Source: Kineosporiaceae bacterium (GTDB lineage Bacteria; Actinomycetota; Actinomycetes; Actinomycetales; Kineosporiaceae). From it: a stretch of DNA of 64,000 nt. Below are positions 27,422-37,075 of this stretch, one piece after another (within the stretch, counting starts at the first letter, position 1; each line of letters opens with the position of its first letter). The translations under genes were made by a program, and so were the position numbers. The stretch spans positions 62,001-126,000 of the forward strand of contig JAEUJN010000012.1 of NCBI GenBank assembly GCA_016794595.1. The letters run 5' to 3'. The notes beneath the pieces were generated by a model. It was not told the origin of the DNA. It did no database searches and worked only from the letters and a program-made list of their open reading frames with translations.

Positions 27422-28153
27422 ATGGCTGCCGACTCTCCCACCATCCTGGCCACCTCCGGGGGGCTGCGGCTCAACGAGGAGGGACGCCGCCGCCTGGACT
27501 TCGCCCCGCTGGTCCATCTCGCCGTGGAGCTGTCCGGGGTGGCGGGGCGCGTCCCCCGCCTGTGTGCGATCGGGACGGCCGGCGGGGACCAGCGCGCCGC
27601 GGCGGCCGAGCTGGACGAGGCCGCGCGCGGGGTCGGGTTCGAGCTCAGCCACCTGCACCTGTTCCCGATGCCGAACGTCGCCGACGTCGAGGCACACCTG
27701 CTCGCCCAGGACGTGATCTGGGTCGGCGGGGGCTCGGTCGCCAACCTGCTCGCCGTCTGGCGGGTCCACGGTCTGGACGACGTCCTGCGCCGGGTCTGGC
27801 AGGCCGGCGTGGTGCTCGGTGGGGTGAGTGCGGGGTCCATCTGCTGGCACGCCGGCGGCGTCACCGACTCCTTCGGTCCGCTGCTGAGGCCGGTCACCGA
27901 CGGCCTCGGCTTCCTGCCGTACGGCAATGGCGTGCACTACGACTCCGAAGCAGGACGACGCCCGGCGGTGCACGCGCTGGTCGCGGACGGCACCTTGCCG
28001 ATGACCTACTGCACCGACGACGGGGCGGGGCTGGTCTACCGCGGCACCGAGTTCGTCGAGGCCGTGGCGGAAGTGCCACGGGCCGGCGCCTACCTGGTGG
28101 AGCGGGGCAGCGACGGGGCACGCGAGCACCGGCTCCCGGTCCGACGCCTCTGA
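27422..28153 (+). CDS. pepE: peptidase E (S51 family)
   Basis: Serine peptidase related to alpha-aspartyl dipeptidase / cyanophycinase, 243 aa, cytoplasmic. The nucleophile elbow GGVSAGSICW (Ser at about 138) and the preceding VIWVGGGSVANLLAVW are diagnostic of the S51 group. The C-terminal TDDGAGLVYRGTEFVEAV segment fits the PepE-like actinobacterial branch. Substrate probably N-terminal Asp-X dipeptides, but this branch is uncharacterised. Confidence 0.85.
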   Translation: MAADSPTILATSGGLRLNEEGRRRLDFAPLVHLAVELSGVAGRVPRLCAIGTAGGDQRAAAAELDEAARGVGFELSHLHLFPMPNVADVEAHLLAQDVIWVGGGSVANLLAVWRVHGLDDVLRRVWQAGVVLGGVSAGSICWHAGGVTDSFGPLLRPVTDGLGFLPYGNGVHYDSEAGRRPAVHALVADGTLPMTYCTDDGAGLVYRGTEFVEAVAEVPRAGAYLVERGSDGAREHRLPVRRL

Positions 28154-28169
28154 GCCGCGGCCACGCCAG

Positions 28170-28199
28170 TTATTGGGGGTGCTGTTATTGGAGGTGCTG
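28170..28199. repeat. two 15-bp tandem repeats
   Basis: ttattgggggtgctg (28170-28184) is followed directly by ttattggaggtgctg (28185-28199). They lie in the gap between the convergent pepE and DUF218 genes. Confidence 0.8.
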
Positions 28200-28216
28200 C
28201 CGGCAGCGCTGGACGA

Positions 28217-28921
28217 TCAGCCCGCAGGAGGTGCCGAGCCGGTCGTGGGGGGCGGGGAGATCACGGCATCCAGGGTGTGCTCCCTCGGCCCGGGGAAGAT
28301 CGGCGTGCGCCCGCGGACGACGTCGAGCACGGCCTTGTCGATCGCCGGCAGCTCCCGGGCCCAGCCGTAGCCGCTGGCGCTGGTGTAACCCAGGTCACCG
28401 GCGACGGCACCCTCGGTCGCCACCCCCAGGCGCCGGCACAACCAGACAGCTCGCGGCAGGTGGAATGCCTGCGTGACCACGACGGCCCGGTCGATGCCCC
28501 ACACCGATCGGGCGCGGTAGCAGCTGGAGTAGGTGTCGAACCCGGCGTGGTCCAGGACGATCGCCGAGTCGGGGACGCCGAGCCGCCGGGCGTGGCGAGC
28601 CATCACGTCGACCTCGTCGTGGTCGGTGCGCGAGTGATCACCGCTCATCAGCAGGGCGCGAACGGTTCCTGCCCGGTACAGCTCGACGCCGACCCGGATC
28701 CGCTCGGCCAGGAAGGGCGACGGCTCGCCGTCGATCACACCGGCCCCGAGCACGATGGCCACCGGGGCGGGTGCGACCTCTGCCACCGCCGAGTGACGGT
28801 GCGGGGCCGTCCCGATCATGACCACGGCCGGCGGCAGGGCCACCAGGGCCACCACCAGGCCGGCCGCGAGGCCCAGGCGACGCCTGCTCGCGCGGTCACT
28901 GAGGCCGCTACGCCTGCTCAC
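28217..28921 (-). CDS. DUF218 / SanA-YdcF-like membrane protein
   Basis: DUF218 family protein (ElyC/SanA/YdcF group), 234 aa, linked in other bacteria to envelope integrity; exact reaction unknown. One N-terminal TM helix (LGLAAGLVVALVALPPAVVMIGT, about 16-38) anchors an extracytoplasmic domain with IVLGAGVIDGEPSPFLAERIRVGVELYRAG, LLMSGDHSRTDHDEVDVMARHARRLGVP, the DxxxDTYSSCYRAR motif and VVTQAFHLPRAVWLCRRLG. The GTG start at 28921 is 10 bp from the upstream oxidoreductase stop, so the two are probably co-transcribed. Confidence 0.85.
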   Translation of the reverse strand: MSRRSGLSDRASRRRLGLAAGLVVALVALPPAVVMIGTAPHRHSAVAEVAPAPVAIVLGAGVIDGEPSPFLAERIRVGVELYRAGTVRALLMSGDHSRTDHDEVDVMARHARRLGVPDSAIVLDHAGFDTYSSCYRARSVWGIDRAVVVTQAFHLPRAVWLCRRLGVATEGAVAGDLGYTSASGYGWARELPAIDKAVLDVVRGRTPIFPGPREHTLDAVISPPPTTGSAPPAG

Positions 28922-28931
28922 CGGCCACTGC

Positions 28932-29990
28932 TCACACGGCCCCGGCCAGCGGGACCACCCGGCGTTCGGCGGCGCTCACCCGGGCGGCGTCCAGGACTGC
29001 GAGCACGTGCACGGCACCCAGCGGGTCGACCGGCAGGGCGGCCTGCCGAGCCTGGAAACCCCGGTGGGCCAGCGCGTTCAGGACCGCCGGGTAGTAGTCG
29101 CCGTGCCCGCCCTCGGCGGTCGGCACCGGGTGACGTTCGCTGCCGGTGACCAGCCAGCCGGTGTGGCCGGGCAGGTCGTCGAACCCGCCGAAGGCGTGCG
29201 CCTCGGACTCGAAGGTGGTCACGACGTACGCGGCCCGCGACCCCAGGACCCGGGTCCGCGGCCCCGGCGCGGCCGCCAACGAGGAGGCCCCCAGGTGGCT
29301 GTGCACGCCCCCGACGTGCTGCAGTGCGAGGAAGATCTCGTCCTCGGCCGGGGTGCTCCGGGCTGCCAGTTCGGCGTAGAGGCTGCTCACCGGCCCGAAC
29401 AGGTCCACCGCCGAGTCGACCAGGTGACTGCCCAGGTCGAGCAGAATCCCTCCGCCCTCGGCGGCCGGGGCGTTCTCGCGCCAGCGATCCTTGGGCACCG
29501 GCCGCCAGCGCTCCCAGCGCCGCTCGAACCGGTGCACGGCGCCGATCGGCCCGTCGTCCCCGGTGGCCAGCAGCCCGGCCAGGGTGCGGTGCTCGGCGTC
29601 CCACCGACGGTTCTGGAACACGGTCAGCGGCACCTGCGCATCGCGGGCGGCCGCCACCACCGTGCGGGCACCGGTCGCGGTGGTGGCCAGCGGCTTGTCG
29701 ACCACGACCGGCACCCCGGCCGCGAGGCAGGCCAGGGCGTTCGCCGCGTGCACCCCGCTCGGCGAGGCGATCACGGCCAGGTCGAGGCCCCCGCCGGCCA
29801 GGGCGCCCTCCAGGGTGGGGACCACCAGCGCACCGGGCAGGTCGGCGTGCACCTGGGCCACCCGGGCGGGCGAGGAGGTGACCACCACGGACGGCGCGGC
29901 CCCGGCCCGGGCGAGCAGTGGCGCGTGAATGCCCCGGCCCGCCGACCCGTAGCCCACCAGGAGGACCCGGGCCCGCGCCCTGGGACTCAT
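28932..29990 (-). CDS. Gfo/Idh/MocA family oxidoreductase
   Basis: NAD(P)-dependent dehydrogenase, 352 aa. The Rossmann motif LLVGYGSAGRGIHAPLLA (about 10-27), VIASPSGVHAANALACLAAGVPVVVDKPLA (VDKP, normally EKP, with the catalytic Lys) and NRRWDAEHRTL are family hallmarks; GGGILLDLGSHLVDSAVDLFG is the C-terminal domain signature with the catalytic Asp/His. Substrate is unknown, probably a sugar or cyclitol. It sits between the MMPL transporter and the DUF218 gene, all reading leftward with small gaps. Confidence 0.9.
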   Translation of the reverse strand: MSPRARARVLLVGYGSAGRGIHAPLLARAGAAPSVVVTSSPARVAQVHADLPGALVVPTLEGALAGGGLDLAVIASPSGVHAANALACLAAGVPVVVDKPLATTATGARTVVAAARDAQVPLTVFQNRRWDAEHRTLAGLLATGDDGPIGAVHRFERRWERWRPVPKDRWRENAPAAEGGGILLDLGSHLVDSAVDLFGPVSSLYAELAARSTPAEDEIFLALQHVGGVHSHLGASSLAAAPGPRTRVLGSRAAYVVTTFESEAHAFGGFDDLPGHTGWLVTGSERHPVPTAEGGHGDYYPAVLNALAHRGFQARQAALPVDPLGAVHVLAVLDAARVSAAERRVVPLAGAV

Positions 29991-30028
29991 CCGCGCCTCA
30001 CCTGGTCATCACCCCTGCGGCCGCAGCC

Positions 30029-32311
30029 TCACTGGTCACCTCGGGCCAGTCTGCTGGGTCGCCAGATGGCCCGCCCGATGTCGTGACTCAGGGCGGGGAC
30101 CAGCAGGGATCGCACGACCAGGGTGTCCAGCAGCACGCCGAAGGCAACGATGAACGCGATCTGGGCCAGGAACAGGATCGGCAACACTCCCAGTGCCGCG
30201 AAGGTCGCCGCCAGCACCACACCGGCGCTGGTGATCACCCCTCCGGTGACCGCGAGCCCGGCCAGCACCCCGCGCCGCGTCCCCTGGGCAATGGACTCCT
30301 CCCGGACCCTGGTCATCAGGAAGATCGAGTAGTCGATCCCGAGGGCCACCAGGAACACGAAGCCGTACAGGGTCACGCTGGGGTCGGATCCGGCGAAGCC
30401 GAACACGTGATTGAACATGATCGCGGCGGTGCCCAGGGTGGCCGCGAAGGACAGCACGTTCGCCGCGATGATCAGCACCGGGGCCACCAGGGCCCGCAGC
30501 AGCAGCGCCAGCACCACGAAGATCACGGCCAGGATCACCGGGATGATCAGGTTGCGGTCTGCCTCGGAGATGTCCAGGACGTCGAGGTTGGTCGCCGTGT
30601 TACCGCCCACCAGGATCTGCGGGCTGACCGCGTCCAGGTCCGTCCGCAACCGGCGCACGGTCTCGTAGGCCGCCGGGGAGTCGGCCGGGTCGGCGAGCGT
30701 CACCTGGAGCTGGACCAACCCGTCGACCTGCTTGGGGGGTGCGGCCGGGTCGACCGGCCCGCCGTTGCTCTCGACCGTCCACTGGCTCGAGGCGACCCCG
30801 GGGGCTGCGGCCACGGCCTGCTGCAGCTCGGTGGCCTTGTCCGCCGGGCCGATCACCAGGGCCGGGCTGCCCGAGCCCCCCGGGAAGTGCTCGGCCAGCG
30901 CCTTGTCCCCCACGGTCGATTCCACCTCGGTGAGGAAGGTGTCCGCCTGAGAGACGCCCTCGGCCTTCAACGTGGGCAGGAACGCCGCCAGGCCGAGCAG
31001 CACCAACGCGGTGATCGTCCACACCCGCCGGGGGTGGCTGCCGACCAGGCCGGCCACCCGGGCCCAGATCCCGCGGGTCTCCGGACCCTCCGTGCCCACG
31101 TGCGGCACCCCCGGCCAGAAGACCCAACGCCCGTGCTCACCGGCGGAGTTGCGACCGGGCAGCACCAGGACGGCGGGCAGGAAGGTCAAGGCCGACAGCA
31201 TCGCGGCCGCGATCCCGATCGCGCCCACCGGCCCGAGGCCCTTGGTCGGGCCCAGGTCGGACAGCAGCAGGCACAGCAGACCGATGATCACGGTGGCCCC
31301 GGAGGCCAGGATCGGCTCGAACGCCCGGCGCCAGGCCAGCCACATCGCCTCGTAGCGGTCGTCGTGCCGGCGCAACTCCTCGCGGTAGCGAGCCACCAGC
31401 AGCAGGGCGTAGTCGGTCGCGGCGCCGATCACCAGGATCGACAGGATTCCCTGTCCCTGGCCATCGAGGGTGATCACGTCGTTCTTGGCCAGGAAGTAGA
31501 CCACCACGCTGGCCAGGGTCAGGGCCAGCCCTGCGGAGAGCAGGACGAAGATCGGGATCACCGGACTGCGGTAGACGATCAGCAGGATCACCGCGACCGT
31601 GGCCAGGGCGACCAGCAACAGGATGCCGTCGATGCCACCGAAGGCCTTGATCAGGTCGGCGATGCCTCCACCGGGGCCGGCGACGTAGGCCCGCGCCCCG
31701 TTCGTCGCGAGTTCGTCGTCCGCTTCCCGGATCACCTCGACCGCCCGCTGGATCGGCGACTCCCCGTCGGCGAGCGTCGTCCCGAAGTCGGCGAAGTCGA
31801 AGTTGATCAGGGCCAGTGCGGCCTTGCCGTCCTGGGACGGCAGCACCACGACGGGTCCCTCGGCGAGGTAGTCCCCCACCGGCACCGACGGGTTGCCCGC
31901 GACCGGGATCTGCAGGGTCGGGATCCGCTGCGCGAACTCCTGCACGGCCGCGAACTGGGCCGAGGCCAGCGCCGAGTCGCTCTCCAGCAGCAGGAAGGCC
32001 GGGAAGGTCTGCGACTCCGCGAACCGGGTGGCGCGCTCGGCGGCCACGGAGGACTCGGCGTCCGCCGGCAGGAACGAGGACGTGTCGTTTTTCTGGACCT
32101 GGGAGAGCTTGCCGGAGTACGGACCCCCGATCCCGCCGACGGCCAGCCAGATCAGCACGAGGACGGCTCCGAGAACCCACCGCCAGCGGCGCAACCAGCT
32201 CGGCCGCGGGGGCAGGTCGCCGTCCGGGTCTCGGCCCTCGCCGGGTGAGGTGGGGGCCAGGTAGCTGTGCACGCCGGGGTCGGCGCCCGGCGAACGCGAT
32301 TCGGGGGTCAC
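30029..32311 (-). CDS. MMPL-family (RND superfamily) transporter
   Basis: Large membrane exporter, 760 aa, with the RND layout: TM1 near the N-terminus (WVLGAVLVLIWLAVGGIGG), a long extracytoplasmic domain, five TMs, a second extracytoplasmic domain and six TMs. The proton-relay motifs GAATDYALLLVARYREEL and ALGIDYSIFLMTRVREE (Asp-Tyr pairs) are the MMPL signatures. Cargo is unknown; actinobacterial homologues export lipids or small molecules. GTG 32311 is selected because TACGCT lies 7 nt upstream and it starts the acidic N-terminus; the frame stays open to 32611 antisense to lipB. Confidence 0.9.
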   Translation of the reverse strand: MTPESRSPGADPGVHSYLAPTSPGEGRDPDGDLPPRPSWLRRWRWVLGAVLVLIWLAVGGIGGPYSGKLSQVQKNDTSSFLPADAESSVAAERATRFAESQTFPAFLLLESDSALASAQFAAVQEFAQRIPTLQIPVAGNPSVPVGDYLAEGPVVVLPSQDGKAALALINFDFADFGTTLADGESPIQRAVEVIREADDELATNGARAYVAGPGGGIADLIKAFGGIDGILLLVALATVAVILLIVYRSPVIPIFVLLSAGLALTLASVVVYFLAKNDVITLDGQGQGILSILVIGAATDYALLLVARYREELRRHDDRYEAMWLAWRRAFEPILASGATVIIGLLCLLLSDLGPTKGLGPVGAIGIAAAMLSALTFLPAVLVLPGRNSAGEHGRWVFWPGVPHVGTEGPETRGIWARVAGLVGSHPRRVWTITALVLLGLAAFLPTLKAEGVSQADTFLTEVESTVGDKALAEHFPGGSGSPALVIGPADKATELQQAVAAAPGVASSQWTVESNGGPVDPAAPPKQVDGLVQLQVTLADPADSPAAYETVRRLRTDLDAVSPQILVGGNTATNLDVLDISEADRNLIIPVILAVIFVVLALLLRALVAPVLIIAANVLSFAATLGTAAIMFNHVFGFAGSDPSVTLYGFVFLVALGIDYSIFLMTRVREESIAQGTRRGVLAGLAVTGGVITSAGVVLAATFAALGVLPILFLAQIAFIVAFGVLLDTLVVRSLLVPALSHDIGRAIWRPSRLARGDQ

Positions 32312-32318
32312 GCCGAGG

Positions 32319-32430
32319 AGCGTACTGATCAGCACCGACAGCCGAGCGCGCGGCAGGGCCGGCTGGCGGCAGGGCCGGTCGCCGCACCGGCCGGCTCCCC
32401 GGGCCGAACCCCGTGCCACCCACGTAGGCT
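32319..32430. promoter_or_regulatory. divergent leaderless promoters (MMPL / lipB)
   Basis: TACGCT (minus, 32319-32324) is 7 nt before the MMPL GTG. TAGGCT (plus, 32425-32430) is 6 nt before the lipB ATG. Confidence 0.5.
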
Positions 32431-32436
32431 GACCGT

Positions 32437-33207
32437 ATGAGCGAGGTGGCCTTCGAGGTGGTCGGCATCGGTGCGGACCGGGTCGACTACCAGCGCGCCT
32501 GGGACCACCAGCGCGTCGTCCACGAGCAGGTCTGCTCCGGACAACGCCCGAACACCGTCCTCCTGCTCGAACACCCGCCGGTGTACACGGCGGGCAAGCG
32601 CACCGAACCACGCGAACACCCGGACGACGGCACCCCGGTGATCGCCGTGGACCGTGGCGGCAAGATCACTTGGCACGGTCCTGGCCAGCTCGTCGGGTAC
32701 CCGATCGTGCGGTTGCCCGATCCGGTGGACGTCGTGGCCTACGTGCGGCGACTGGAGGAGGCCCTGATCGGCATCTGCGCCGACCTCGGGGTCAGCGCCG
32801 GGGTGGTCAAGGGCCGTACCGGGGTCTGGATCGCCGGCGACCCCTCCGGTGGCACCGGCACCGCCGGCACGCCGGCACCGATCACCGGGGTCGGCCCGGT
32901 CGGCGCGGGGGTGACGGAGGCCGCGCGCCGGGATCGCAAGATCGCCGCAATCGGCATCCGGGTCAGCCGCGGCGTGACCATGCACGGGTTCGCGATCAAC
33001 GCCAACCCCGACCTGAGCGCCTTCGGGCGGATCATCCCCTGCGGTATCGACGACGCCGACGTCACCTCGCTCAGCGCCGAGCTCGGCCGCGAGGTAACCG
33101 TGTCCGAGATCCTGCCGATCACCGAGCGGCACCTGCGGGCCACCCTCGGCAGGGGCCTGACCCCGCGCCGGGCCAGGATCTCGACCCTGTCCGGGAGCCG
33201 GTCATGA
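32437..33207 (+). CDS. lipB: octanoyltransferase (lipoate biosynthesis)
   Basis: Transfers octanoate from acyl carrier protein to lipoyl domains (E2, GcvH). The 256 aa protein has [20 protein letters not shown], the catalytic Lys in [24 protein letters not shown] and the catalytic Cys in IIPCGI. A Gly/Thr/Pro-rich insert (about 130-165, [20 protein letters not shown]) is absent from typical LipB and probably forms a surface loop. Stop overlaps the lipA start (ATGA), so the two lipoate genes are translationally coupled. Confidence 0.94.
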   Translation: MSEVAFEVVGIGADRVDYQRAWDHQRVVHEQVCSGQRPNTVLLLEHPPVYTAGKRTEPREHPDDGTPVIAVDRGGKITWHGPGQLVGYPIVRLPDPVDVVAYVRRLEEALIGICADLGVSAGVVKGRTGVWIAGDPSGGTGTAGTPAPITGVGPVGAGVTEAARRDRKIAAIGIRVSRGVTMHGFAINANPDLSAFGRIIPCGIDDADVTSLSAELGREVTVSEILPITERHLRATLGRGLTPRRARISTLSGSRS

Positions 33208-34196
33208 CCTCCGCATCCGAGTTCCTGCCCGGTGACTCCCCGGCCGATGGCCCGGTGCCCGTCGACCAGGGCGGTGAGCCCCGACGCCTGCTGCGGGTCG
33301 AGGCCCGCAACGCGCAGACCCCGATCGAGCGCAAGCCGGAGTGGATCAAGATCACGGCGCGGATGGGCCCGCAGTACCGGGACCTGCAGAACCTGGTCCG
33401 CTCCGAGGGCCTGCACACCGTCTGCCAGGAGGCGGGTTGCCCGAACATCTTCGAGTGCTGGGAGGACCGCGAGGCCACCTTCCTCATCGGCGGCTCGGCC
33501 TGCACGCGGCGGTGTGACTTCTGCCAGATCGACTCCGGGCGGCCGGAACCGCTCGACCGGGACGAGCCCCGCCGGGTGGCCGAGTCCATCCGGTCCATGC
33601 AGCTGCGCTACGCCACCATCACCGGCGTCGCCCGCGACGACCTGGACGACGAGGGCGCCTGGCTCTATGCCGAGACGGTGCGCGCCGTCCACGCACTCTC
33701 CCCCGGGACCGGCGTCGAGATCCTCACCCCCGACTTCTCCGGCAGGCCCGAGCTGCTCGGGCAGGTCTTCGAGGCCGCCCCCGAGGTCTTCGCGCACAAC
33801 CTGGAGACCGTGCCCCGGGTGTTCCGCCGGATCCGGCCGGCGTTCTCCTACGAGCGCTCGCTCGGGGTGATCACCCAGGCCCGGGACGCCGGGATGGTGA
33901 CCAAGTCGAACCTGATCCTGGGCATGGGCGAGACCCGCGAGGAGATCAGCCAGGCGCTGACCGACCTGCGCTCGGCCGGGTGCGACCTGATCACGATCAC
34001 CCAGTACCTGCGCCCGTCGAACCGCCACCACCCGGTGGAGCGGTGGGTGCGCCCGGAGGAGTTCGTCGAGCTGCGCACCGAGGCCGAGGAGTTGGGGTAC
34101 GCCGGGGTGATGTCCGGACCGCTGGTCCGTTCGTCCTATCGGGCGGGACGTCTGTGGTCTGCGGCCCTGGCCACCCGGGCCGAGCGCCTATCCTGA
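33204..34196 (+). CDS. lipA: lipoyl synthase (radical SAM)
   Basis: Inserts two sulfurs into the octanoyl chain of lipoyl domains using two 4Fe-4S clusters. The 330 aa protein has the auxiliary cluster motif [13 protein letters not shown], the radical-SAM motif CTRRCDFC, and the C-terminal RSSYRAG serine ligand. ATG 33204 is chosen because it overlaps the lipB stop and starts the family N-terminus; the frame is open upstream only as a shadow of lipB. Confidence 0.96.
   Translation: MTSASEFLPGDSPADGPVPVDQGGEPRRLLRVEARNAQTPIERKPEWIKITARMGPQYRDLQNLVRSEGLHTVCQEAGCPNIFECWEDREATFLIGGSACTRRCDFCQIDSGRPEPLDRDEPRRVAESIRSMQLRYATITGVARDDLDDEGAWLYAETVRAVHALSPGTGVEILTPDFSGRPELLGQVFEAAPEVFAHNLETVPRVFRRIRPAFSYERSLGVITQARDAGMVTKSNLILGMGETREEISQALTDLRSAGCDLITITQYLRPSNRHHPVERWVRPEEFVELRTEAEELGYAGVMSGPLVRSSYRAGRLWSAALATRAERLS
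34189..34194 (+). promoter_or_regulatory. -10 hexamer of the DUF4191 gene (leaderless)
   Basis: TATCCT lies 6 nt before ATG 34201, within the last codons of lipA; no Shine-Dalgarno. Confidence 0.5.
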
Positions 34197-34200
34197 CCCC

Positions 34201-34923
34201 ATGGCGCGATTGTTCGGTAGATCCGGCGAGACGGCGACCCCCAAGCCCAAGAAGCAGGGCAGGATCCGCCAGCTCTGGGCCATCTTCCAGATGACCCGCA
34301 GGGTCGACCCTGCGGTGATCTGGTGGATGCTGGGCTCCTTCCTCGGCACGATCGCCCTGGGCGCCCTGCTCGGGTTGTGGATCGCCGGGCCGATCTCCAT
34401 GGGTCTGCTGTTCAGCGCGCTCGGCTTCATGCTCGCGCTGATCGTGATGGCCCGCCGGGCCGAGCGCGCGGCCTTCACCCAGATCGCCGACCAGCCCGGC
34501 GCCACCGCCGCTGCGCTGCAGAACCTGCGCCGCGGCTGGAACGTCGAGGAGAAGCCGGTCGCGGTCGACCCGCGCACCCAGGACATGGTCTTCCGCGCCG
34601 TCGGCCGGCCGGGCGTCGTCCTGGTCACCGAAGGGCCCGTGCCCCGGGTGAACAAGCTCGCCGAGCAGCAGTCCAAGCACATCAAGCGGGTGCTCGGCGA
34701 CGGCGTCCCGGTGATCGTGATCAATGCCGGCGACGGCGAGTCGCAGACGCCGCTGATCAAGATCAGCCGAGTGCTCACCCGCAAGCGCCCCGAACTGACC
34801 AAGACCCAGGTGAGCGAGATCAGCAAGCGACTGCGCGCGCTGGGTGGGGTCAAGCTGCCGATGCCCAAGGGCATCGACCCGACCCGGATGCGACCCGACC
34901 GCCGGGCCATGCGCGGCCGCTGA
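34201..34923 (+). CDS. DUF4191 family membrane protein
   Basis: Conserved actinobacterial membrane protein of unknown function (family of Rv2219), 240 aa. A basic N-terminus (PKPKKQGRIRQLWAIFQMTRR) is followed by two adjacent TM helices (VIWWMLGSFLGTIALGALLGLWIAG and ISMGLLFSALGFMLALIVMARR) and a 150-residue cytoplasmic domain ending DRRAMRGR. It sits between lipA and an RDD gene as in mycobacteria and streptomycetes. Confidence 0.9.
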   Translation: MARLFGRSGETATPKPKKQGRIRQLWAIFQMTRRVDPAVIWWMLGSFLGTIALGALLGLWIAGPISMGLLFSALGFMLALIVMARRAERAAFTQIADQPGATAAALQNLRRGWNVEEKPVAVDPRTQDMVFRAVGRPGVVLVTEGPVPRVNKLAEQQSKHIKRVLGDGVPVIVINAGDGESQTPLIKISRVLTRKRPELTKTQVSEISKRLRALGGVKLPMPKGIDPTRMRPDRRAMRGR

Positions 34924-34968
34924 GGCGGCCGACTCCCTGCCCCGCCGGGGCAGCAGCCGCCGGAGGGG

Positions 34969-35427
34969 TCAGAACCGGACGATCAGCGTGCCGGCCGCCT
35001 TGTCGTGCAGGCCACGGTTGTCGCTGTCCCAGACCACGGGCGGGATCACCAGGCAGAGCAGGACAGCGCGAGCCAGCGCCCGCAGCGGGCCGGGCGGGGC
35101 GCCGTCCGGTTGTTCCACCCGCAGCCGCAGCAGCCGGTGACCGAAGGTGAAGCCGGCCGTCCCGACCAGGAGCACGTTCATCGCCAGCAGCGCGACCAGC
35201 GGGGCGAACGAGCCCCAGTCCAGGGGCCGCATCAGCCCGCTGCCGATCAGCAGGGCGAGGGCCCAGTCGATCGCCAGGGCCGCCACCCGTCGTCCCAGGG
35301 GCGCCAGCGAGCCGGGACCGGACGCCGGGCGCCCCAACCGCTGACCCGGATGCCCCTGCGGTGAGCCCGGCTCGGACGACGCGCCGGGACCCTGCAACCA
35401 TCCACCGAGATTCCGCCGTTCTCCCAC
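34969..35427 (-). CDS. RDD family membrane protein
   Basis: Small membrane protein, 152 aa, with the RDD signature ([22 protein letters not shown]: Arg then Asp in TM1), about three TM segments and the conserved [16 protein letters not shown]. Function unknown. The start is GTG 35427 with TAGGGT 6 nt upstream; it is divergent from glnA and corresponds in position to Rv2219A. Confidence 0.9.
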   Translation of the reverse strand: MGERRNLGGWLQGPGASSEPGSPQGHPGQRLGRPASGPGSLAPLGRRVAALAIDWALALLIGSGLMRPLDWGSFAPLVALLAMNVLLVGTAGFTFGHRLLRLRVEQPDGAPPGPLRALARAVLLCLVIPPVVWDSDNRGLHDKAAGTLIVRF

Positions 35428-35433
35428 GACACC

Positions 35434-35439
35434 ACCCTA
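35434..35439 (-). promoter_or_regulatory. -10 hexamer of the RDD gene (leaderless)
   Basis: TAGGGT on the minus strand, 6 nt before GTG 35427; no Shine-Dalgarno. Confidence 0.5.
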
Positions 35440-35490
35440 GGATCGTCCGCGGGCGAAGCGTGACCCGGATGACACCTGGCGCGGGGGTTC

Positions 35491-35528
35491 GTAACACCGC
35501 GGAAACAGACGGGACACTGCCGGGAAAT
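35491..35528 (+). promoter_or_regulatory. GlnR-box upstream of glnA
   Basis: Four half-sites with exact 6-nt spacing: GTAAC (35491), GAAAC (35502), GACAC (35513) and GAAAT (35524). This is the streptomycete GlnR consensus a1-b1-a2-b2. It ends 10 bp before a TAGCGT -10. Confidence 0.8.
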
Positions 35529-35538
35529 CGCTGCTGCC

Positions 35539-35544
35539 TAGCGT
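35539..35544 (+). promoter_or_regulatory. -10 hexamer of glnA
   Basis: TAGCGT just downstream of the GlnR box gives a leader of about 68 nt before the TTG start, which has its own GGAGG site. Confidence 0.45.
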
Positions 35545-35618
35545 TCCGACCAGTTCCGGAGCAGGTCGACGATGTCCGCGCTCCAGCACCAGCACCACCC
35601 GCCCACTGGAGGTTGGAT

Positions 35619-37043
35619 TTGTTCAGCAACGCCGACGAGGTCCTGAAGTTCATCGAGGATCAGGACGTCAAGTTCGTCGATGTCCGGTTCTGCGACCTTC
35701 CGGGCGTGATGCAGCACTTCAACGTGCCCGCGAGCTCCCTGGACGCGGCCTTCTTCACCGACGGCCAGATGTTCGACGGCTCCTCGATCCGTGGATTCCA
35801 GGCGATCAACGAGTCGGACATGAAGCTGATCCCGGACCTCGACAGCGCGGTCGTCGACCCGTTCCGGTCCGAGAAGACGCTCAACATCAACATGAGCATC
35901 GTCGACCCGTACACCGACGAGCCGTACAGCCGTGACCCGCGCCAGGTCGTCCGCAAGGCGGAGGCGTACCTGAAGTCGACCGGGATCGCCGACACGGCGT
36001 TCTTCGCCCCCGAGGCCGAGTTCTACATCTTCGACGACGTGCGCTTCGAGACCAAGCAGAACGAGGGCTACTACCACATCGACTCGATCGAGGGCGCCTG
36101 GAACACCGGGCGGATCGAGGAGGGCGGCAACCGCGGGTACAAGACCCGGTACAAGGGTGGGTACTTCCCCGTGCCGCCGGTCGACCACTACGCGGACCTG
36201 CGCGACCAGATGAGCCTGGCCCTGGGCAACGTCGGCCTCAGCGTCGAGCGTGCTCACCACGAGGTCGGCACCGCCGGTCAGGCCGAGATCAACTACCGGT
36301 TCAACACCATGGCCAAGGCCGCCGACGAGGTCATGCTCTTCAAGTACGTGATCAAGAACGTGGCGTGGCAGAACGGCAAGACCGTCACCTTCATGCCCAA
36401 GCCGCTGTTCGGGGACAACGGGTCCGGCATGCACGTGCACCAGTCGCTCTGGAAGGACGGCGTCCCGCTGTTCTACGACGAGCGCGGCTACGGTGGCCTG
36501 TCCGACATTGCCCGCTGGTACATCGGTGGCCTGCTGCACCACGCGCCCTCGCTGCTGGCCTTCACCAACCCGACGGTGAACAGCTACCACCGGCTGGTGC
36601 CGGGCTTCGAGGCGCCGGTCAACCTGGTCTACTCGGCGCGTAACCGCTCGGCCTGCATCCGGATCCCGGTCACCGGGTCCAACCCGAAGGCCAAGCGGGT
36701 CGAGTTCCGCGTTCCCGACCCGTCGAGCAACCCCTACCTGGCGTTCTCGGCGATGCTGCTCGCCGGCCTGGACGGGATCCAGAACCGGATCGAGCCGCCC
36801 GCACCGGTCGACAAGGACCTGTACGAGCTGCCCCCGGAGGAGCACGCCGCGATCCCGCAGGTGCCGGCCTCGTTGCCCGAGGTGCTCAACGCGCTCGAGG
36901 CCGACCACTCCTACCTGACCGACAGCGGGGTGTTCACCGAGGACCTGATCGAGACCTGGATCGACATCAAGCGCACGCTCGAGGTCGACCCGATCCGGCT
37001 GCGTCCGCACCCGCACGAGTTCGAGCTGTACTACGACATCTAG
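35619..37043 (+). CDS. glnA: type I glutamine synthetase
   Basis: ATP-dependent glutamate + ammonia to glutamine, the main nitrogen assimilation enzyme, dodecameric. The 474 aa protein is GSI-beta type: [112 protein letters not shown], and the adenylylation-site Tyr in [10 protein letters not shown]. The start is TTG 35619 with GGAGG at 35608-35612; no ATG or GTG fits the family N-terminus ([11 protein letters not shown]). A GlnR box lies upstream. The last codons and stop (tac gac atc tag) are part of attL of the mobile element, which supplies a TAG stop in place of the native TGA now found at 54280. Confidence 0.96.
   Translation: MFSNADEVLKFIEDQDVKFVDVRFCDLPGVMQHFNVPASSLDAAFFTDGQMFDGSSIRGFQAINESDMKLIPDLDSAVVDPFRSEKTLNINMSIVDPYTDEPYSRDPRQVVRKAEAYLKSTGIADTAFFAPEAEFYIFDDVRFETKQNEGYYHIDSIEGAWNTGRIEEGGNRGYKTRYKGGYFPVPPVDHYADLRDQMSLALGNVGLSVERAHHEVGTAGQAEINYRFNTMAKAADEVMLFKYVIKNVAWQNGKTVTFMPKPLFGDNGSGMHVHQSLWKDGVPLFYDERGYGGLSDIARWYIGGLLHHAPSLLAFTNPTVNSYHRLVPGFEAPVNLVYSARNRSACIRIPVTGSNPKAKRVEFRVPDPSSNPYLAFSAMLLAGLDGIQNRIEPPAPVDKDLYELPPEEHAAIPQVPASLPEVLNALEADHSYLTDSGVFTEDLIETWIDIKRTLEVDPIRLRPHPHEFELYYDI
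37031..37041 (+). repeat. attL core (glnA 3' end)
   Basis: ctacgacatct encodes the final Tyr-Asp-Ile of GlnA plus the first stop base. The identical 11-mer recurs at 54270-54280. Confidence 0.65.
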
Positions 37044-37075
37044 ACCTGTGAGGCGCTGACCTGCGGCAACGCGGG

